Assembly (NCBI GenBank): GCA_038087015.1
Contig: JASBNA010000022.1
Location: 248,001 to 312,000 of the forward strand
Direction: 5' to 3'
DNA length: 64,000 nucleotides
Origin: Cerrena zonata
Lineage: Eukaryota; Basidiomycota; Agaricomycetes; Polyporales; Cerrenaceae
A program made the translations under genes and the position numbers. Positions 36,032 to 49,349 of this stretch are shown here, in pieces. Positions within the stretch are counted from its first letter, which is position 1. Every line of letters begins with the position of its first letter. Below the pieces are notes generated by a model. It was given only the letters and a program-made list of their open reading frames with translations. It made no database searches and was not told where the DNA came from.

Positions 36032-38187
36032 TTACAAATGCATATTCCGGATACCCTTTTCCAAGATTGAGAAGCAGTCGTTGCATCCCTTTTTCTCAGC
36101 CACAGAGGACATCTTCGGCGATAGCGAAGGTGAGGGACTGGGCGATGAAGCAGGTGCAGAGGTTGGTTTCGAAGAGTGAGATTGTGTGGGTTCCACATCG
36201 ACGATACGAACAACAGCTTTGCCTTCGAGAACCTTTCTGACCTTGTCTGCGTCCCAGTCTTTCTTGAGATGTGATGATGATGACGATGACGATGACGCGG
36301 AAGATCCAGAGAAGGCATCCCAGAATGCTGAACCAAGCTTGCGGACGAGCGTTTGCGATGCGATCGATGCAAGCATGGCCTGTTGTTCTGAGGGCGTTGA
36401 TTGCGAAGTGGAGGCGGAGGCATTGAGGGATGAGGGTGTTGCGAACGTGCGAGGAGGCGAAGGAGGGGGCGATGGGTATGCATTTGCAGCGGCTTTGCCG
36501 GAAAGGAGACCTGCCAAGCTGGCGTTTGTCTTGAAATAGTGAGGACGCATGTTGCTTGCGAGTCCATTGAGAGCGGGGACTGGTGATTGTGGTGTTGGTG
36601 CAGCTTGTTGCTGTTGACGAAGTAACGCTTGTTGTTGACCCATACGAGTCCAGAGTTGCATACGGAAGCTAGAAAAAAAGAAGTAATCAGTATTCCATTT
36701 CTACGCCCTGAAGGAGGGAGAGCACCCACTCTTCCATGGACTTGTAGGTGAACATGTTCTTGTCTGCGAAAGACTCGAACGTGTGGGGCAATGGCAACTG
36801 GGCCTTCTCTTGCTGTTTCTGGTTCTGCTCTTTTGGCTGAGCAAGGCCCATGTTGAAGCCGGCAATAGTGCTTGCAGTCATGCTGTTGAGCGTAGGGTTG
36901 ATGTTCTCTTGTAACGATGTACGACGTTCTGCGTTGCCACCAGCAGTGGGTGGTTTTCCAGAAAGAATGCTACTCCATTCAGGCACAATGGTAGTGTGAA
37001 CAGGAGTAATACCGCCGCCGAATCCACTGATACCACCCCAGAAGGGGCTCCTACCAAGACGAGGCGAAGTGGGAAGATCTTTGTGGGTATTGGGGGTGAG
37101 AAGTGGACTCTTTGGGGTCTTTGAGTGAGAATTCGAGCTGGAAGGGAGAGGAGCAGGGGGTGGAAGGTTGGGCGCATCTCGGCCCTCGAGGAGGGCCTTC
37201 TTGAGAGCGGCAATTTCCTGGCGGAGGGCAGAATTTTCGGATTTGGTACCAAGCAGTTCGGTACGAATATGATCGATAAGCCTGTCTCGCTCAGCGATAT
37301 CGCCTTCGAGAGTGGAGATGTATTCTGGAGAGCGCGTCAGTATTTCTGATCCAAGAAAGAGGAGTGAAAAAGGGATTTCAAAAATGATATTTACCCTTGC
37401 GTCGTACACGGAAGTTGCGCGCGCTAATCTTATTTCTTAGTTGACGTTTCTCCTTGGAGGACATCTTCTTGTACTCCTCGGGAGTTGGCCGCCAGTCATC
37501 AGGTTCAACAGAGGTGGTAGTGAGGTAGGTGGGTTGATTTTCTTTCTTATCCTTGAGCGCGGCACTGGCAGACTTCTTCACTACGCCGCCGGATTGCACA
37601 GTTCCTTTCCGGGCAGATTTGCCTTTACCACCAACCTTAATGGGGGTAATCGGGCTACCGCCCTCCTCAGTGGGTGAGTTTTCGGGGATCGCCTCGAGGT
37701 CGTTGAAGTCGTCGTTTTCTTCCTCTTCTTCGTCGAAATCGAATTCACTCATCGATTTGGACAAAGCGGGGGTGCCGACAAGCGAGGGATCGATACCTGG
37801 CGACTCACCATTCGAATTGGAGCCACCAGATCCCGAGTCGGGACTGCTGCTTTGCAACGTGGTAGAGCCAAAGGAAGTGGAAGAGGTGTTGAAAATGTCA
37901 AAGGGGGCAGCAACGGTAGGAGGTGGCGCAAGCGAGGTGAACTTGCTCAAGTCAGTGGTCATGTAGTCGTCAAAGTTATAGAAATCGCCGATTGCGATAT
38001 CAGGGATGAATGGATTGGGGGGAGTGGGAGGGAGTGCGGCGTGGGTGGACGAGGGTGAATGCGATGAAGAGCGAGAGGAACCTGAACTTGAGCCAGGGTT
38101 CCCCGACGATGAGCCCGCAAGCAGGTCCATGTTGAGGAAATCCTCGAAAGTGGGTTGTTGAAAGCTAAATGCGCTGTCGACCTGCAT
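36032..38187 (-). CDS. bZIP transcription factor
   Basis: Nuclear DNA-binding protein of about 670 residues. The start MQVDSAFSFQQPTFEDFLN leads into an acidic, Ser-rich N-terminus (EFDFDEEEEENDDFNDLEAI). The basic region KEKRQLRNKISARNFRVRRK has the N-x7-R core (N-KISA-R-NF-R), followed by a leucine zipper (YISTLEGDIAERDRLIDHI ... ENSALRQEIAALKKALL). An intron splits exactly at the basic-region/zipper joint, after VRRK. A second intron after SMEE joins FRMQLWTRMGQQQALL. The long C-terminus is Pro/Ser/Gln-rich and ends CNDCFSILEKGIRNMHL. Upstream in-frame non-ATG codons were ignored when choosing the start. The domain call is firm. Which regulon it controls is not visible, although Atf/CREB-like or stress-type bZIPs have similar layouts. 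Confidence 0.9.
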
Positions 38188-39450
38188 GTTGGCGGCGACG
38201 ATGAGAATGGATGAGTGTAGATGGGTTGGTTGTGGCTTGAAGACAAGGAAGGGTGTATGAGGCGTGGTGAGGACTTGACTGGTGTTGTGTGCCGAGTGCT
38301 GCGCCAATCACCATCACACTGCGTAAGCACTTCCCACGACCCGCCTGAGCGTTACGACTGCAGAACAAGACAGAACATCGAACAGTACAGTCATTTCCCT
38401 TTCCCGCCCCGGTGCCGACTCGGGGTCCACACACGCAAGCCACTACCTCCCTCGGCATCTCGTAACTCTCTCCTTTGACAAGCCGCACTTGCTGAATCAA
38501 CACGCAAACCTTACTGCAGAGGACACTGCGGACCACGTATGTCTCCGTGGCAGCACGACAACATAGGGTCTAGCTACTCCTAATAATCCTCATGCCGCCG
38601 CTCTGCGGAAAGCAGGGCTGCAATTGTTTCGAATTGTTGCATGGCTCTTGATCCTGTCAACAGCCCTACTGCCATTCGAAGCAATCACATACCTGTCCAA
38701 AGGTTTATACAGATGTCCCTCGGACTCTTACCTTGCTTCAGCTCACAAATATCTCGGTGGGTGCTTGTCGTTCATGTTCAAGGGGATGTCTGATTCTTTG
38801 ACCCTTTTATATCCGTTACATAAGAATGCATACCAAGGCGTGCGTGTGTACGCGGCCTATGACGGATCCGCCTTGTAGGAGCCGCTTTTGTCGATGTTGC
38901 GTATGCGTCCTGGCAGATATATTTCTACTTATGGTCGCGTTCAAGCCTCTAGCTTTGCCGAACTCGAGGATAAGGACAAATCTCGTTCCACTATCTCCCA
39001 TTGGTCTAATACACAAGGCTATCAACATGTGAGGTACATATACTACGACGTCTCCCCAGACATAGTCTGCATCTACAATACGTATTGTTATTCCAAATGT
39101 TTTATATGTGTCTGTCCGCCAAGCGTCTGAAAAGGTTTGAAGCTTATTTTATGGTTTCGATTCAAGGTGTTTTGGTCATTTATTTCCCCCACCGACTCCA
39201 AGAAACAATCCTCCGTGCCACAACCCATTTTCTCGACGACGTCGATCCTGGTGTAATGCGTCCTGTCGAAATTGCCTCCGTGGGAACTCGCTAAATGACT
39301 AGATCACGTCACTACAAGACCTCAAGGCTCTACTTGAACCAGAACCATCACGTTCGGGTTAGTTGAAGTACGAAACACACTTTTTGAACCGTACGTATCA
39401 TAGCATTTTCTTAACTTAGAACATAGTAATAATCATCCCCATAACAAGGG
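38188..39450. other. Divergent promoter region of the bZIP and archaemetzincin genes
   Basis: Open frames at 38888-39130 and 39085-39294 read plausibly for short stretches but lack starts, domains or splice logic. No repeat is evident. Confidence 0.45.
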
Positions 39451-40857
39451 ATGAAAATACTAATTCCCTCAGAATGGGAAGACGTTAAATGCACGCACAA
39501 CAAGCTAAGCTACACTCCCTCACCATGGGCATCTAAAACGGCTTACGTTCAACCCAAGTTGGAAGAACGTATAGCTGCATGTCGTCTATCGCCCCAAGAC
39601 ACGGCGATTCGTACCACAGACCACACATCTCCAGGAACCTTCCCAGCACCTCTCGTCTTCCCAGAAGATGATCTAGATTATGATTCTGACTATCCTGCGC
39701 AGGATGTGGCGTCTTGGAAAAGTGACCCCGAACGAAATGAAGTGACTCCGGACCGAAAGACGATCTATGTTGTTGCTCCTCCGGAGACTGATGAAGATAT
39801 GTATTTTATCGAGCAGTGGACGAATGCGGACTTTCATGCGGGTGGTATCCCGCCTTCCCGTCCGGATGTTGGGAAGCTGGAAAGATATATCGCTGCATTT
39901 TACCACGGGATGACAGTCAAACGACTGGAGAATCCCAAGCTGACCTTCACGAATTGGGATTCTGGAGCCAAGACGAAAAAAATCTCCGAGACTCCAAGGT
40001 ATATAGGGTTGAAAACCGAAACAGAGTGCACTCGAATCCGTACTCGTGCTGGTAGGGACTCGGTATACGTCCGACAACTGAACCTAGACGACCTTCTCGA
40101 TGCAGCGATCGACATCGTTCCCAAAGATGCATATGCGCTTCTATTACTTGTTCATCACGATCTATACGAAAATAACGAAGACGACTGGACTTGCGGGCGT
40201 GCATACGGTGGGAGTCGAGTCGCTGTCGTCTCAACTGCGCGATACAACCCCTTATTAGACAACCTCTCTATCCACTGGGTCCACGAAGTCCCCCAACATC
40301 ATGCATGGCCAGCTTCCCACTGCGAAACGTACATCCAAGATCGCTGTACCCCTCCGTCAAACCCAATCACCAAGAAGCGCAAAACGGTGAAGGCACCAGG
40401 GGGTGACCCTGCATCTTCATCATCCAACGCCGAACCCGAACAAACTCAAACGACAACTCCACTCTCCGCAGCCCTATCGGCCTACGCGGCCCTCGATCCT
40501 CCTCTCATGCTCTGGCCCACAGGACTTTGGTTCTCCCGAACAGCACGGACAGTTACACATGAGCTGGGACACTGTTTTGGGATTGAGCATTGTGTTTATT
40601 ATGCTTGTTGTATGCAGGGGAGTGCATCTATTGCTGAGGATGTGAGACAGCCACCGTATTTGTGCCCGGTGGATTTGAAGAAGGTATTGGTGGCTACGGG
40701 AACGGGTGAGGTGGAGAGATATAGGAGGTTGTTGGAGTTTTGTGAAGGGGAGGAGTGGGTGGATAAGTGGGAGATGTTTGTTGGGTATGCGGCTTGGATT
40801 AGGGAGAGGTTGAAGGTGCTAGAAAGGGAACAGGAACAGGAGTATTCGAGTGCTTGA
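39451..40857 (+). CDS. Archaemetzincin-like metalloprotease (peptidase M54)
   Basis: A single-exon gene, unusual among its neighbours, encoding 468 residues. The zinc-binding core H-E-L-G-H-C-F-G-I-E-H-C-V-Y-Y-A-C-C-M fits the M54 pattern HExxHxxGxxHCx4CxM and is followed by the conserved CPVDLKKV. The preceding part includes YALLLLVHHDLYENNEDDW and GRAYGGSRVAVVSTARYNP, also typical. The N-terminal 120 residues are less conserved and acidic (PEDDLDYDSDYPAQD). A Lys/Ser/Thr-rich insert (NPITKKRKTVKAPGG) interrupts the domain just before the active site. No signal peptide is seen, so it is probably intracellular. Physiological substrates of fungal members are unknown. Confidence 0.92.
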   Translation: MKILIPSEWEDVKCTHNKLSYTPSPWASKTAYVQPKLEERIAACRLSPQDTAIRTTDHTSPGTFPAPLVFPEDDLDYDSDYPAQDVASWKSDPERNEVTPDRKTIYVVAPPETDEDMYFIEQWTNADFHAGGIPPSRPDVGKLERYIAAFYHGMTVKRLENPKLTFTNWDSGAKTKKISETPRYIGLKTETECTRIRTRAGRDSVYVRQLNLDDLLDAAIDIVPKDAYALLLLVHHDLYENNEDDWTCGRAYGGSRVAVVSTARYNPLLDNLSIHWVHEVPQHHAWPASHCETYIQDRCTPPSNPITKKRKTVKAPGGDPASSSSNAEPEQTQTTTPLSAALSAYAALDPPLMLWPTGLWFSRTARTVTHELGHCFGIEHCVYYACCMQGSASIAEDVRQPPYLCPVDLKKVLVATGTGEVERYRRLLEFCEGEEWVDKWEMFVGYAAWIRERLKVLEREQEQEYSSA

Positions 40858-41519
40858 TTCGTTGGATTCGCGGATCTGATTCGGATGTTAAAAATACATG
40901 CTGAATCGCATGATTAGCTTGGCGATGATATGAATACTGTTCTCCTCTTCAATGAATGAATGTCGCCATTATATCCCTGCATAGTCCACACAACGCCATT
41001 GCCAAGTGGGAATGACGGGAAGTTCACAATACCCAAATATATCCAGATTATGTGACGTCATTAGACTCATCTCCGCGCCCGCAGTGACCGAGGTTCGACA
41101 ACGCGACAGTTGCAAGTTCTTCTCAATCTCAGAACCGTGATATCCGTCAAACTCGAACTGTTCACAACAACTTCCTGAACTCTCAAATAGAACTCGTGGG
41201 TGGTACCACCTTTCGCACTGGCCCTTAATGCGCTCCCAGACACTATAATATGCTTTCCTATCACATGTCTTATTAGCTCCGAACAACCAGGTCAAGTTTC
41301 ACAGCCAGGACCCAGTGTAACTGTGACAGGCTATTCAATCCCGTCCCCGTTATTCCCTAAACCTGAGCTAAATCCGAATCGAACACTGCTGTTTGGCAGA
41401 TTGATCATCATCGAATTCCGATGACCCTTGTCCCTTCGAAGGACATATAAGAAATGCCCGGGTCCCTTCGTTGACGCATTTCCAACCGAAGACCATCGGT
41501 TAACTCCTCCGTATCTGCC
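40858..41519. other. Spacer between the protease and F-box genes
   Basis: No credible gene; 40969-41295 (-) is a random frame. Both flanking genes read rightward. Confidence 0.5.
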
Positions 41520-42443
41520 ATGTTATCTCAAGAGCTACCACAGGAGCTTGTTGAGAATGTCCTCGATTGTCTGGACAGCGATACTGTCTCGCTGAAGGCG
41601 TCGTCTTTGGTATGCCGCTCATGGCGGTTTCGGAGTCAATATCATCTTCACCGCGTCCTTAACCTCAGGAGCGACTGTAACATAAAGCTAATCCAGGACC
41701 GATTGACTTCCTTCCCGGCTATCGCAGGGTATGTTACCTGCCTCAAGCTAGACCTCAGTGGCTTCACGCCATGTCTTTGGAACACCCTCGTCCCTGTGCT
41801 CCAACTTCTTCCATACATTGACTCCATCGCATTTGTCTGCAAAGACATGTGCAAACTCAGACCGGAGGTCACGAACTTCCTCGCCCAGAATTACTCCTCA
41901 CTCAACGCCCTCACATTATCCAATATCATCTTTACAAATTTCACAGAACTCGCCAACTTGCTCAACTGCTTCCCCCACCTTTTAAACTTGGAAATCAAGA
42001 ATGTATATTGGGGGACATACCGGAAATCGCACGTACCCATTCCCAAACCGTGTATCCACGCGTTGTCTCTTGCTTATTGCACAGAGCAAGCTGCACTCCT
42101 GGAGTGGTTGTTGTGCGAGAATGATGAAGGGCAAACTGCTGTGATACCCTTTGTCGACTTGAAGTGGAAGGAAGATATAGAGACTCTTGAGAATCTTGCG
42201 ACGAGAATCGGAAATGGCCAAGGGAAGGTGACATATGTCTGTTCTGCCTTCGTAAGGTATACATCTGGTGCGAGATCTTTCTGTGTGTCTTCTTAGGCGT
42301 TCCTGTTACTGACTGTGATTTTTTAAACTAGGGGATTATTGGAAATAGAGTGGCTAACCGCCTTTGAATTCTGGATATCCGAGTCAGCTTGGACCATCAT
42401 TTTTCAAAGTCATTCCACCGACAGCCTAGAACCTGTCCGATGA
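41520..42443 (+). CDS. F-box protein, short
   Basis: Probable SCF adaptor. The N-terminus LPQELVENVLDCLDSDTVS, LKASSLVCRSWRFRSQYHL is a clear F-box. Leucine-rich stretches follow (YIDSIAFVCKDM, LNALTLSNIIFTNFTEL, LLNLEIKNVYWG). Reading through stops at 42296. A 75-nt intron (42257-42331) instead joins AFVR to GLLEIEWLTAFEFWISESAW in frame and ends at TGA 42441-42443, giving 282 residues. I prefer the spliced form because the second exon keeps protein-like composition. This is shorter than the other F-box genes in the window and may lack distal LRRs. The gene is convergent with OYE copy 3. Confidence 0.75.
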
Positions 42444-42651
42444 CCGTACATCATGATCGAAGTTTCCGCCAAGGTAGATGCTTTCGACATTCATTTCATT
42501 ATTTGGAACTCCTTGGGTTCCCATTGACATTATAATTCAAGGAATTATCGATGAAACTATTGCGTAGAAGTCTATGTTTACACCATGGCCACTTTACATA
42601 GCAACATTTCTTTGTTCTAGATTGTACATGTGTTTATGACAAAAGGCAGAT

Positions 42652-44019
<1,368 letters not shown>

Positions 44020-44078
44020 GGTCGATTTTATGTGATGGAAAGCAGATGTAGGTGTCAACTGCCATCGAATGCTGGGAG

Positions 44079-44086
44079 CTTTTATA
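44079..44086 (-). promoter_or_regulatory. TATA box upstream of OYE copy 3
   Basis: TATAAAAG on the minus strand, about 60 bp before the ATG at 44019, equivalent to those of the two intact OYE genes. Confidence 0.5.
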
Positions 44087-45036
44087 TTGGCTCAGAAGCG
44101 ATTTGTTTAAGCAGTAGTGTTGCTGTATTTACTCACTCGCCGGTGAGCTGACCGAGAGGAGATGGGGTCTGAGAGGCTCCAGATCGCACCTACTATCGAT
44201 GTGTAGCTAAACGGTCATGGCGCCTCACAGTAAACCCATATTTTCAGCAAATGTGCGTGAGACCGAAGCCTTGGCAGCCCCAATAGTGAGGACATGAATC
44301 ACCTGTTTGAGTATCGCCGATCCTAGATCCCTACGGCGAGTACTCAGAAATATCCTTTGGGACCGTGAAGTCATGGCATCATGGTTACCGAGTTGGCTCG
44401 TTCATTGCAACACGCCGTAGGCGATTGTAAGCAACGCGTCTTTCCTAATAATCTCTCGACATTCTTGCGTAATCTGAGCCGAGTGGTTCGATGTAAGCAG
44501 TGAAACCACACTCACTTGAAGTGCATCACCCTCGAAATGACTCAAGCTCGCCTAACACGACTATTGTCTGTTTACCTCTTTATCTTCATTAGAAGGGGGA
44601 TTTTGCTTTTGTACCGGTTGGTTAGAAATATTAGCATAAGTTTAGATAGTAGATATTATATGACTAACACTTCATGAAGTGGGCAGTTCGGACTTCGCGG
44701 AGCAACCGCCGGCAACCGGCGGATTTGGAATATCTAAGGTCATTGCCTTATTTGTACTACATCAGTACGTACGATTTTCTTACGAAGGTTAAGTCTTTTG
44801 GATATTGACTGAATAGCTTGCTACTGCGGCTCTGAAAGATTCTAAAAGTTATCGAAGCGATCGCATGGGTCGCAATACAACTTCCTTTCTCGCGAAGGAA
44901 GTACGCACCGCTTACTGCCCTTATCCTCCGCAAGTAAACAACATGACCCATCGAAGGCAATCACACAAGTGGAAGTCCAAAATGTAAGTGAATTTGCTGA
45001 TAAGTATTTGGGGAGGGTAAACAATGCAAAATTAGG
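44087..45036. other. Spacer between OYE copy 3 and the GDSL esterase
   Basis: Minus-strand frames at 44757-44960 and 44842-45024 overlap each other and look random. Nothing else is seen. Confidence 0.5.
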
Positions 45037-46203
45037 TTAACTGAGCCACGTCGCCCATTTACTACTCTCGCGCCGAATCGTGGCGGCAACTTCCCTCGCA
45101 ACCACTCTATCAGCTTGCTCAGAAGGATGTAATTCATCAAACCTAAGGTTGATGAGTAACATTGTTCTCCAGAGGGAGGTGAATTATAGACGCTTACCAG
45201 AGGAAACTGTCAGCAGCTGGACCGACGTTGTCTGTACAAACTCCTCCACTCGATGTGCTTTCATTCAGCTCGAAGACGCAAGAGTGCGAAGCACCTGTAA
45301 CGTTCAAGGGCACAGTACCATTCAAGTACAGTTGAGGATGGGCAATCATATCCGAGAATAATGCGTATGAGTCGAAGAGACCTGAGAAGAGATTATTCGA
45401 CTCGAAGGGTATGCCTATGGTCATATCAGGACTCACCAATATGAGCACCGTGGAGTGTAGGAGCCAGTGCCTCGAGCATTAATTTTGAAATGGCATTTCC
45501 GGCATTGACCAACTCTGTCATGAACACGCTCCATTCAGTTGTATTGCGTTGAGCGGTCCAGAAACGATTGGGGTATGAATCAGGGGAGTAGAGGATGACA
45601 TGTTGTAATGGTATCATCTAGTAAATGAAGGTAATAAATTGGATTGCTTAAGGGAGAAAATATGGACAGACGTACATTTTGGAACAAGAAGTTCCGTGCA
45701 CCACTTGCGTAAAGTGTTTTAATCCAGTTGATCGAACAAGAGACAGTGTCAACGAGCGTTACACCTGGGGTTTGATGTCCGGTAAGCAAAGCACTGGCAC
45801 CAACATCGTTCGTGCCAATCCACAGCGTATATATTGTTTCATCCGGTTCCAGACGGAGCGAGCCATTGACCTTCTCAGAGAAGTATAGAGGCAGTTGACT
45901 CTCGAAAAGAGATGGGAATGGCACTTTAGTGAGGTTATTCGAACACGTTGCACCGGAACGTGCAAAGGGGAAGAGCTTGAAATTCCCATCTCGGGCTGCG
46001 TAGACTGGCCATGCAACACCTCCATCCCCTACAGAGACCTGAAGCACTTAAGCCTGTAAATAATAATACAAATCACGGAATGGACTCACAACATCGGTAT
46101 ACGAATCACCAAAGGTGACAAGGTTTTTAATCTGGCTTGGTGAAGGTCCTACCGCGAGCGCGACACCGACCCAAGCTAAAGCGAAGGAAAGACTTAGAAC
46201 CAT
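45037..46203 (-). CDS. Secreted GDSL-family esterase/acetylesterase
   Basis: SGNH hydrolase, probably an extracellular carbohydrate acetylesterase (CE16-like). A signal peptide is plain (MVLSLSFALAWVGVALAVG). Block I is VTFGDSYTD with the nucleophilic Ser; block III is WIGTNDVGA (Gly and Asn); and block V is FDELHPSEQADR with the catalytic Asp-x2-His. Introns follow SYTDV, FLFQN, GAHI and SFLW, each giving frame continuity, and the stop is TAA at 45037 after ATWLS. Several N-glycosylation sequons are visible (CSNNLT, EKVNGS, YLNGT, PLNVT, ELNES), as expected for a secreted enzyme. Mature length is about 300 residues. Substrate is inferred from the family. Confidence 0.9.
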
Positions 46204-46261
46204 TGTATGGGGGGACTGGGAATCTCTACTCGAGTGAACAACATCTCTTGGTTGTTTGAGA

Positions 46262-46268
46262 ATTTATA
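46262..46268 (-). promoter_or_regulatory. TATA box upstream of the GDSL esterase
   Basis: TATAAAT on the minus strand, about 60 bp upstream of the ATG at 46203. Confidence 0.5.
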
Positions 46269-47301
46269 TGGGTCATTTGGTGACAATAAGGAGGCCCGAA
46301 CATCACTACATCATTCCGGAGAGGATGGTCACGAGAACACGGCCCATTTATTGCCAACAGCGTAAATAAGTGGGAGCATGCTGCCATCCTCTTATTTCAG
46401 TGCATAAGCGTATGCCTTTTTACCTCTTTCCCCATGAACGCGTTGGAAATTTGGCGAGGCAGAACACATGACATCCAATCGAAGTCCGAACAAACTCCTG
46501 AATTGCTGTCTTTAGGTATTGAGTATTGGTCATTCCTGTTACTCCGGGAGTTTAGTGCGCTGTATCAGCTCCATTGGTAGTTTGAAAGTACGAGAATCCA
46601 CGAAGCATATCAAGTGCTGTCAGGCCGTTCTTCACGCAAATAAACCGCCTTTACGCGACCTTGTCCCTCTCGACGTCGACATTCTGGACTTCCGCTATCG
46701 TTCTCTTGTTCTACGTCTTATCGATCGTCTTTAGGAGGTTGTACACCGCTATGCACTCGTCCATAGATTGTCTCTTCGGCGTGCCTTTGGGGAACGGTAC
46801 TGTTGCGTACAGTAATACTTCGTGGGGAGTGCGTGCCAGTTTCATGCCAGTGAATCTAGTTAGATGCAGAAATAGGTAGAAATCAAGGCGCTGGTCATTT
46901 TCCGCACCGCTTACGACGTTGAACACGAATGTCTTGGGAACAGCTTCATCAATTCACTGCTTAGTCCTTTCTACAGTCCATTCATCTCGCTTTCCTGTGA
47001 CGCACCGTATAAAGAAACGTGGAATACGAATACTTTGACTGTTTGCTTCTGTCGAACTTGTCGACGACGAGGACTTGACAAACTCATGAAGGGCTGTGTA
47101 CTGTGTAATGAGGCCTTATGAGCTGCCTAAGTACCACAGTTTATTTCCTCAGAAATTTTTTCTGGAACGCAGCAAAGAGGTTGCCGGACAAAGTACAGAA
47201 TCAGCATATTGTATCTATGAGACAAATACCGTTATAATATTGGGCTAATATGGGTGTAGTACACTTTACGATCGCTTACAAGCTCATGAAGTCAGAGGAA
47301 A
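46269..47301. other. Spacer holding a degraded ORF
   Basis: Between the GDSL promoter and the 3' end of the epoxide hydrolase gene. Besides the relic at 46711-47102, nothing coding is recognised. Confidence 0.45.
46711..47102 (-). pseudogene. Unrecognised ORF broken by one in-frame stop
   Basis: On the minus strand a protein-like frame runs from about 47102 (YTALHEFVKSS ... RIPRFFIRCVTGKRDEW) through TVERTKQ, meets TGA at 46954-46956, then continues in the same frame (IDEAVPKTFVFNVVSGAEND, QRLDFYLFLHLTRFTGMKL, LLYATVPFPKGTPKR) to a stop near 46711. About 127 codons in total. No start codon is evident; the upstream end coincides with an ACACAG acceptor-like site, suggesting it is an internal or terminal exon of a decayed gene. 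The family is not recognised. Confidence 0.35.
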
Positions 47302-48836
47302 CTAATATCCTGACCTGCCATTCACGACACCGAACGCACCTCCATCTTTCCCAAACATCTTCCTCAGATCCCCAGCGAGCGTATCCGGCTGCTCGTAAGC
47401 CGCAAAGTGACCTCCTGCTGAATGATAGACATCGAAAACAAGCGGGGAGCCTATTTTCGATGTCCATCTAGTATACCTAGTAATTAGACGAGGTAAATGC
47501 TGATTATAATAAAAGCAAGACATACGCCTGAGGCATCTGACTGCCTAGATCATGAGGGAAATGAGATGCTCCGAATGGCACGCCGGTCGGACGCTTCGAG
47601 GGATCTACGGAATGTACGAAGTCTCGAGAAGTGCCTCCCGCAACCTCATAGTAAATACGTAGCGAAGCGGTGGGTCCTGCATGAGAGAACCAATAGATAC
47701 TAATCCAAGTCAACGCTAAATAAGAGGTTCAACTCGGTCAGACTACAGAACTCGTGGATATAGTCAAGAAATACACACCTTCATCGTCGTCCCAAGAGTA
47801 GTTGTCTGTCCAGTTTTGCAGCTTTTCGTATATCCATCCTAGGAGGCCGACGGGCGAGTCACTCAAGGAGTACCCGATGGTCTGTGGCTGACGTGATTGA
47901 ATGAAGAAATGAGGACTATAGCCGAGTTCTTTGATTATGTCCTGGGATTCACTCAAGCCGACGTCCTCGGCCCCGGGAGGACTGGAGCTGTAAATTGGGT
48001 GTCGAATAGAGTACATAGTGAATAAATATGAGAAGAGGGCTTACACAGGCATATTCGTGTGCCATGCTTTAACATGGGTTTTTCCGTACATGCTAGCGGT
48101 CTTCTTAGCAATCTACACAGTGAAAAATGATTATAATCCAGATTTGATATTATGATAATGCATGTGAACATACAAAATAGCCCCAATCTCCACCCTGTAT
48201 AACTTCGAACGAGTTGATTATCAGTAAATCGAATAGAAGAACCAGTCCGGATTCTTACCATACTCATCGTATCCAAGCGAAAGCATTAGCTTGTTGGCAA
48301 TCTAAACAAAGAGTAAGCCTTTGTCCGTCCATACCAATTCAATATAGGAACTGTACCTCAGCATACTGTGCAAATCTGAAACCTTGCTGTTTGAAACCCT
48401 CAGAGAATCCGAATCCAGGGAGGCTGAGTGCCACAACATGAAAGCTAGGATGGTCCGACGTAGTACTGACTAAGATGGGAAGAAGCTTTCTAACTTCGAT
48501 AAAACTTCCAGGCCATCCATGAACAAATAAGAGAGGAATTGCGCAGCTGACAGTGCTTCTTTTGTGAACGTAGTGGATGTTTAAAGTTCCGAAACCATCT
48601 ACATCAATGTCCCTTGTATACTGAGGCAACTCCTCGTTCAGCTTCGCTTCCTGCGTACGCCAATCAAATCCAGAGCTCCATCTTTGAGCGAGTCGTTTGA
48701 TGTCAGTAAGAGATGCACCATGCAGCCTTCCTACATTTTCGAGCTCGTCAGGGAATCGGGTGAGTAGCAATTTGTGGCGTAGGAGCTCGAGTTCAGAATC
48801 GGGCACAGCAATGCGGAAGGGTTTCTCAAAGGACAT
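47302..48836 (-). CDS. Microsomal-type (EPHX1/JHEH-like) epoxide hydrolase
   Basis: Alpha/beta-hydrolase that opens epoxides to diols. It begins MSFEKPFRIAVPDSELELL with an N-terminal EHN domain (LTRFPDELENVGRLHGAS, WRTQEAKLNEELPQYTRD). The oxyanion-hole motif HGWPGS lies in LLFVHGWPGSFIEVRKLLP, and LPGFGFSEGFKQQGF follows. The nucleophile Asp sits in the short exon reading QGGDWGY. The C-terminal charge-relay His is in AGGHFAAYEQPDTLAGDL. Several very short exons lie between 48340 and 48020 (for example IANKLMLSLGYDEY). The stop is TAG at 47302 after NGRSGY. Family length of about 400 residues fits. No N-terminal membrane anchor is visible, unlike mammalian EPHX1, so it may be soluble. A role in detoxifying aromatic or lipid epoxides is inferred. 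Confidence 0.9.
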
Positions 48837-49349
48837 GACTACAACTGCCGGAAGAGAGACGAGAAGACTGGGTTAGTAGACTCTAGGTGGGCCAGTGGGA
48901 GAGTCGGTGAATCACCGACCCTTAAATAGAAAAACCTCTGAGGCATTTCATCTTCGCCCGAGACGCCAGTCGGTCATGAAAGTGAGGCGGCCATGTTGAT
49001 AAGCCCGAGGGATGTCAATATTGACCAAGATCTGAGAGTTAAGGGAGTCATTGCCCGCTAATTATTTTGCGAAATTTACACAAGTATTTTTTCAACACAT
49101 CCCACAAATTCGGTGAGCAATGGGGGTTTAGTTCTGTTGGTCGAAGAAATGGAACATTGGAATCTATGATATAATTATTCGCACAATTAGTAATGAATTT
49201 GTATAACTCAAACTGCAAGCAAAGCTTACCTCATTTTTGAGTAAAACCATATATATTCGCAGAACGATGCCATAACGATTAAAATATATAACACCAGTAC
49301 ATACATATTGTTTGGGGCGATGAAAGTATATTCGTATGATTGTTCGTTA
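48837..49349. other. Spacer between the epoxide hydrolase and MFS genes
   Basis: Epoxide hydrolase promoter and MFS 3' flank. The frame at 49226-49420 (-) overlaps the MFS stop and is not a gene. Confidence 0.5.

Noticed and set aside
36186..36539. 117-residue plus-strand open frame with a poly-Asp run
   Set aside because: The Asp run is the reverse of a Ser-rich tract in the bZIP protein; a shadow of a low-complexity coding region.
42257..42296. Unspliced C-terminus of the F-box gene (258 residues)
   Set aside because: A 75-nt intron in correct phase leads to a better protein-like terminal exon, so the read-through stop is more likely intronic.
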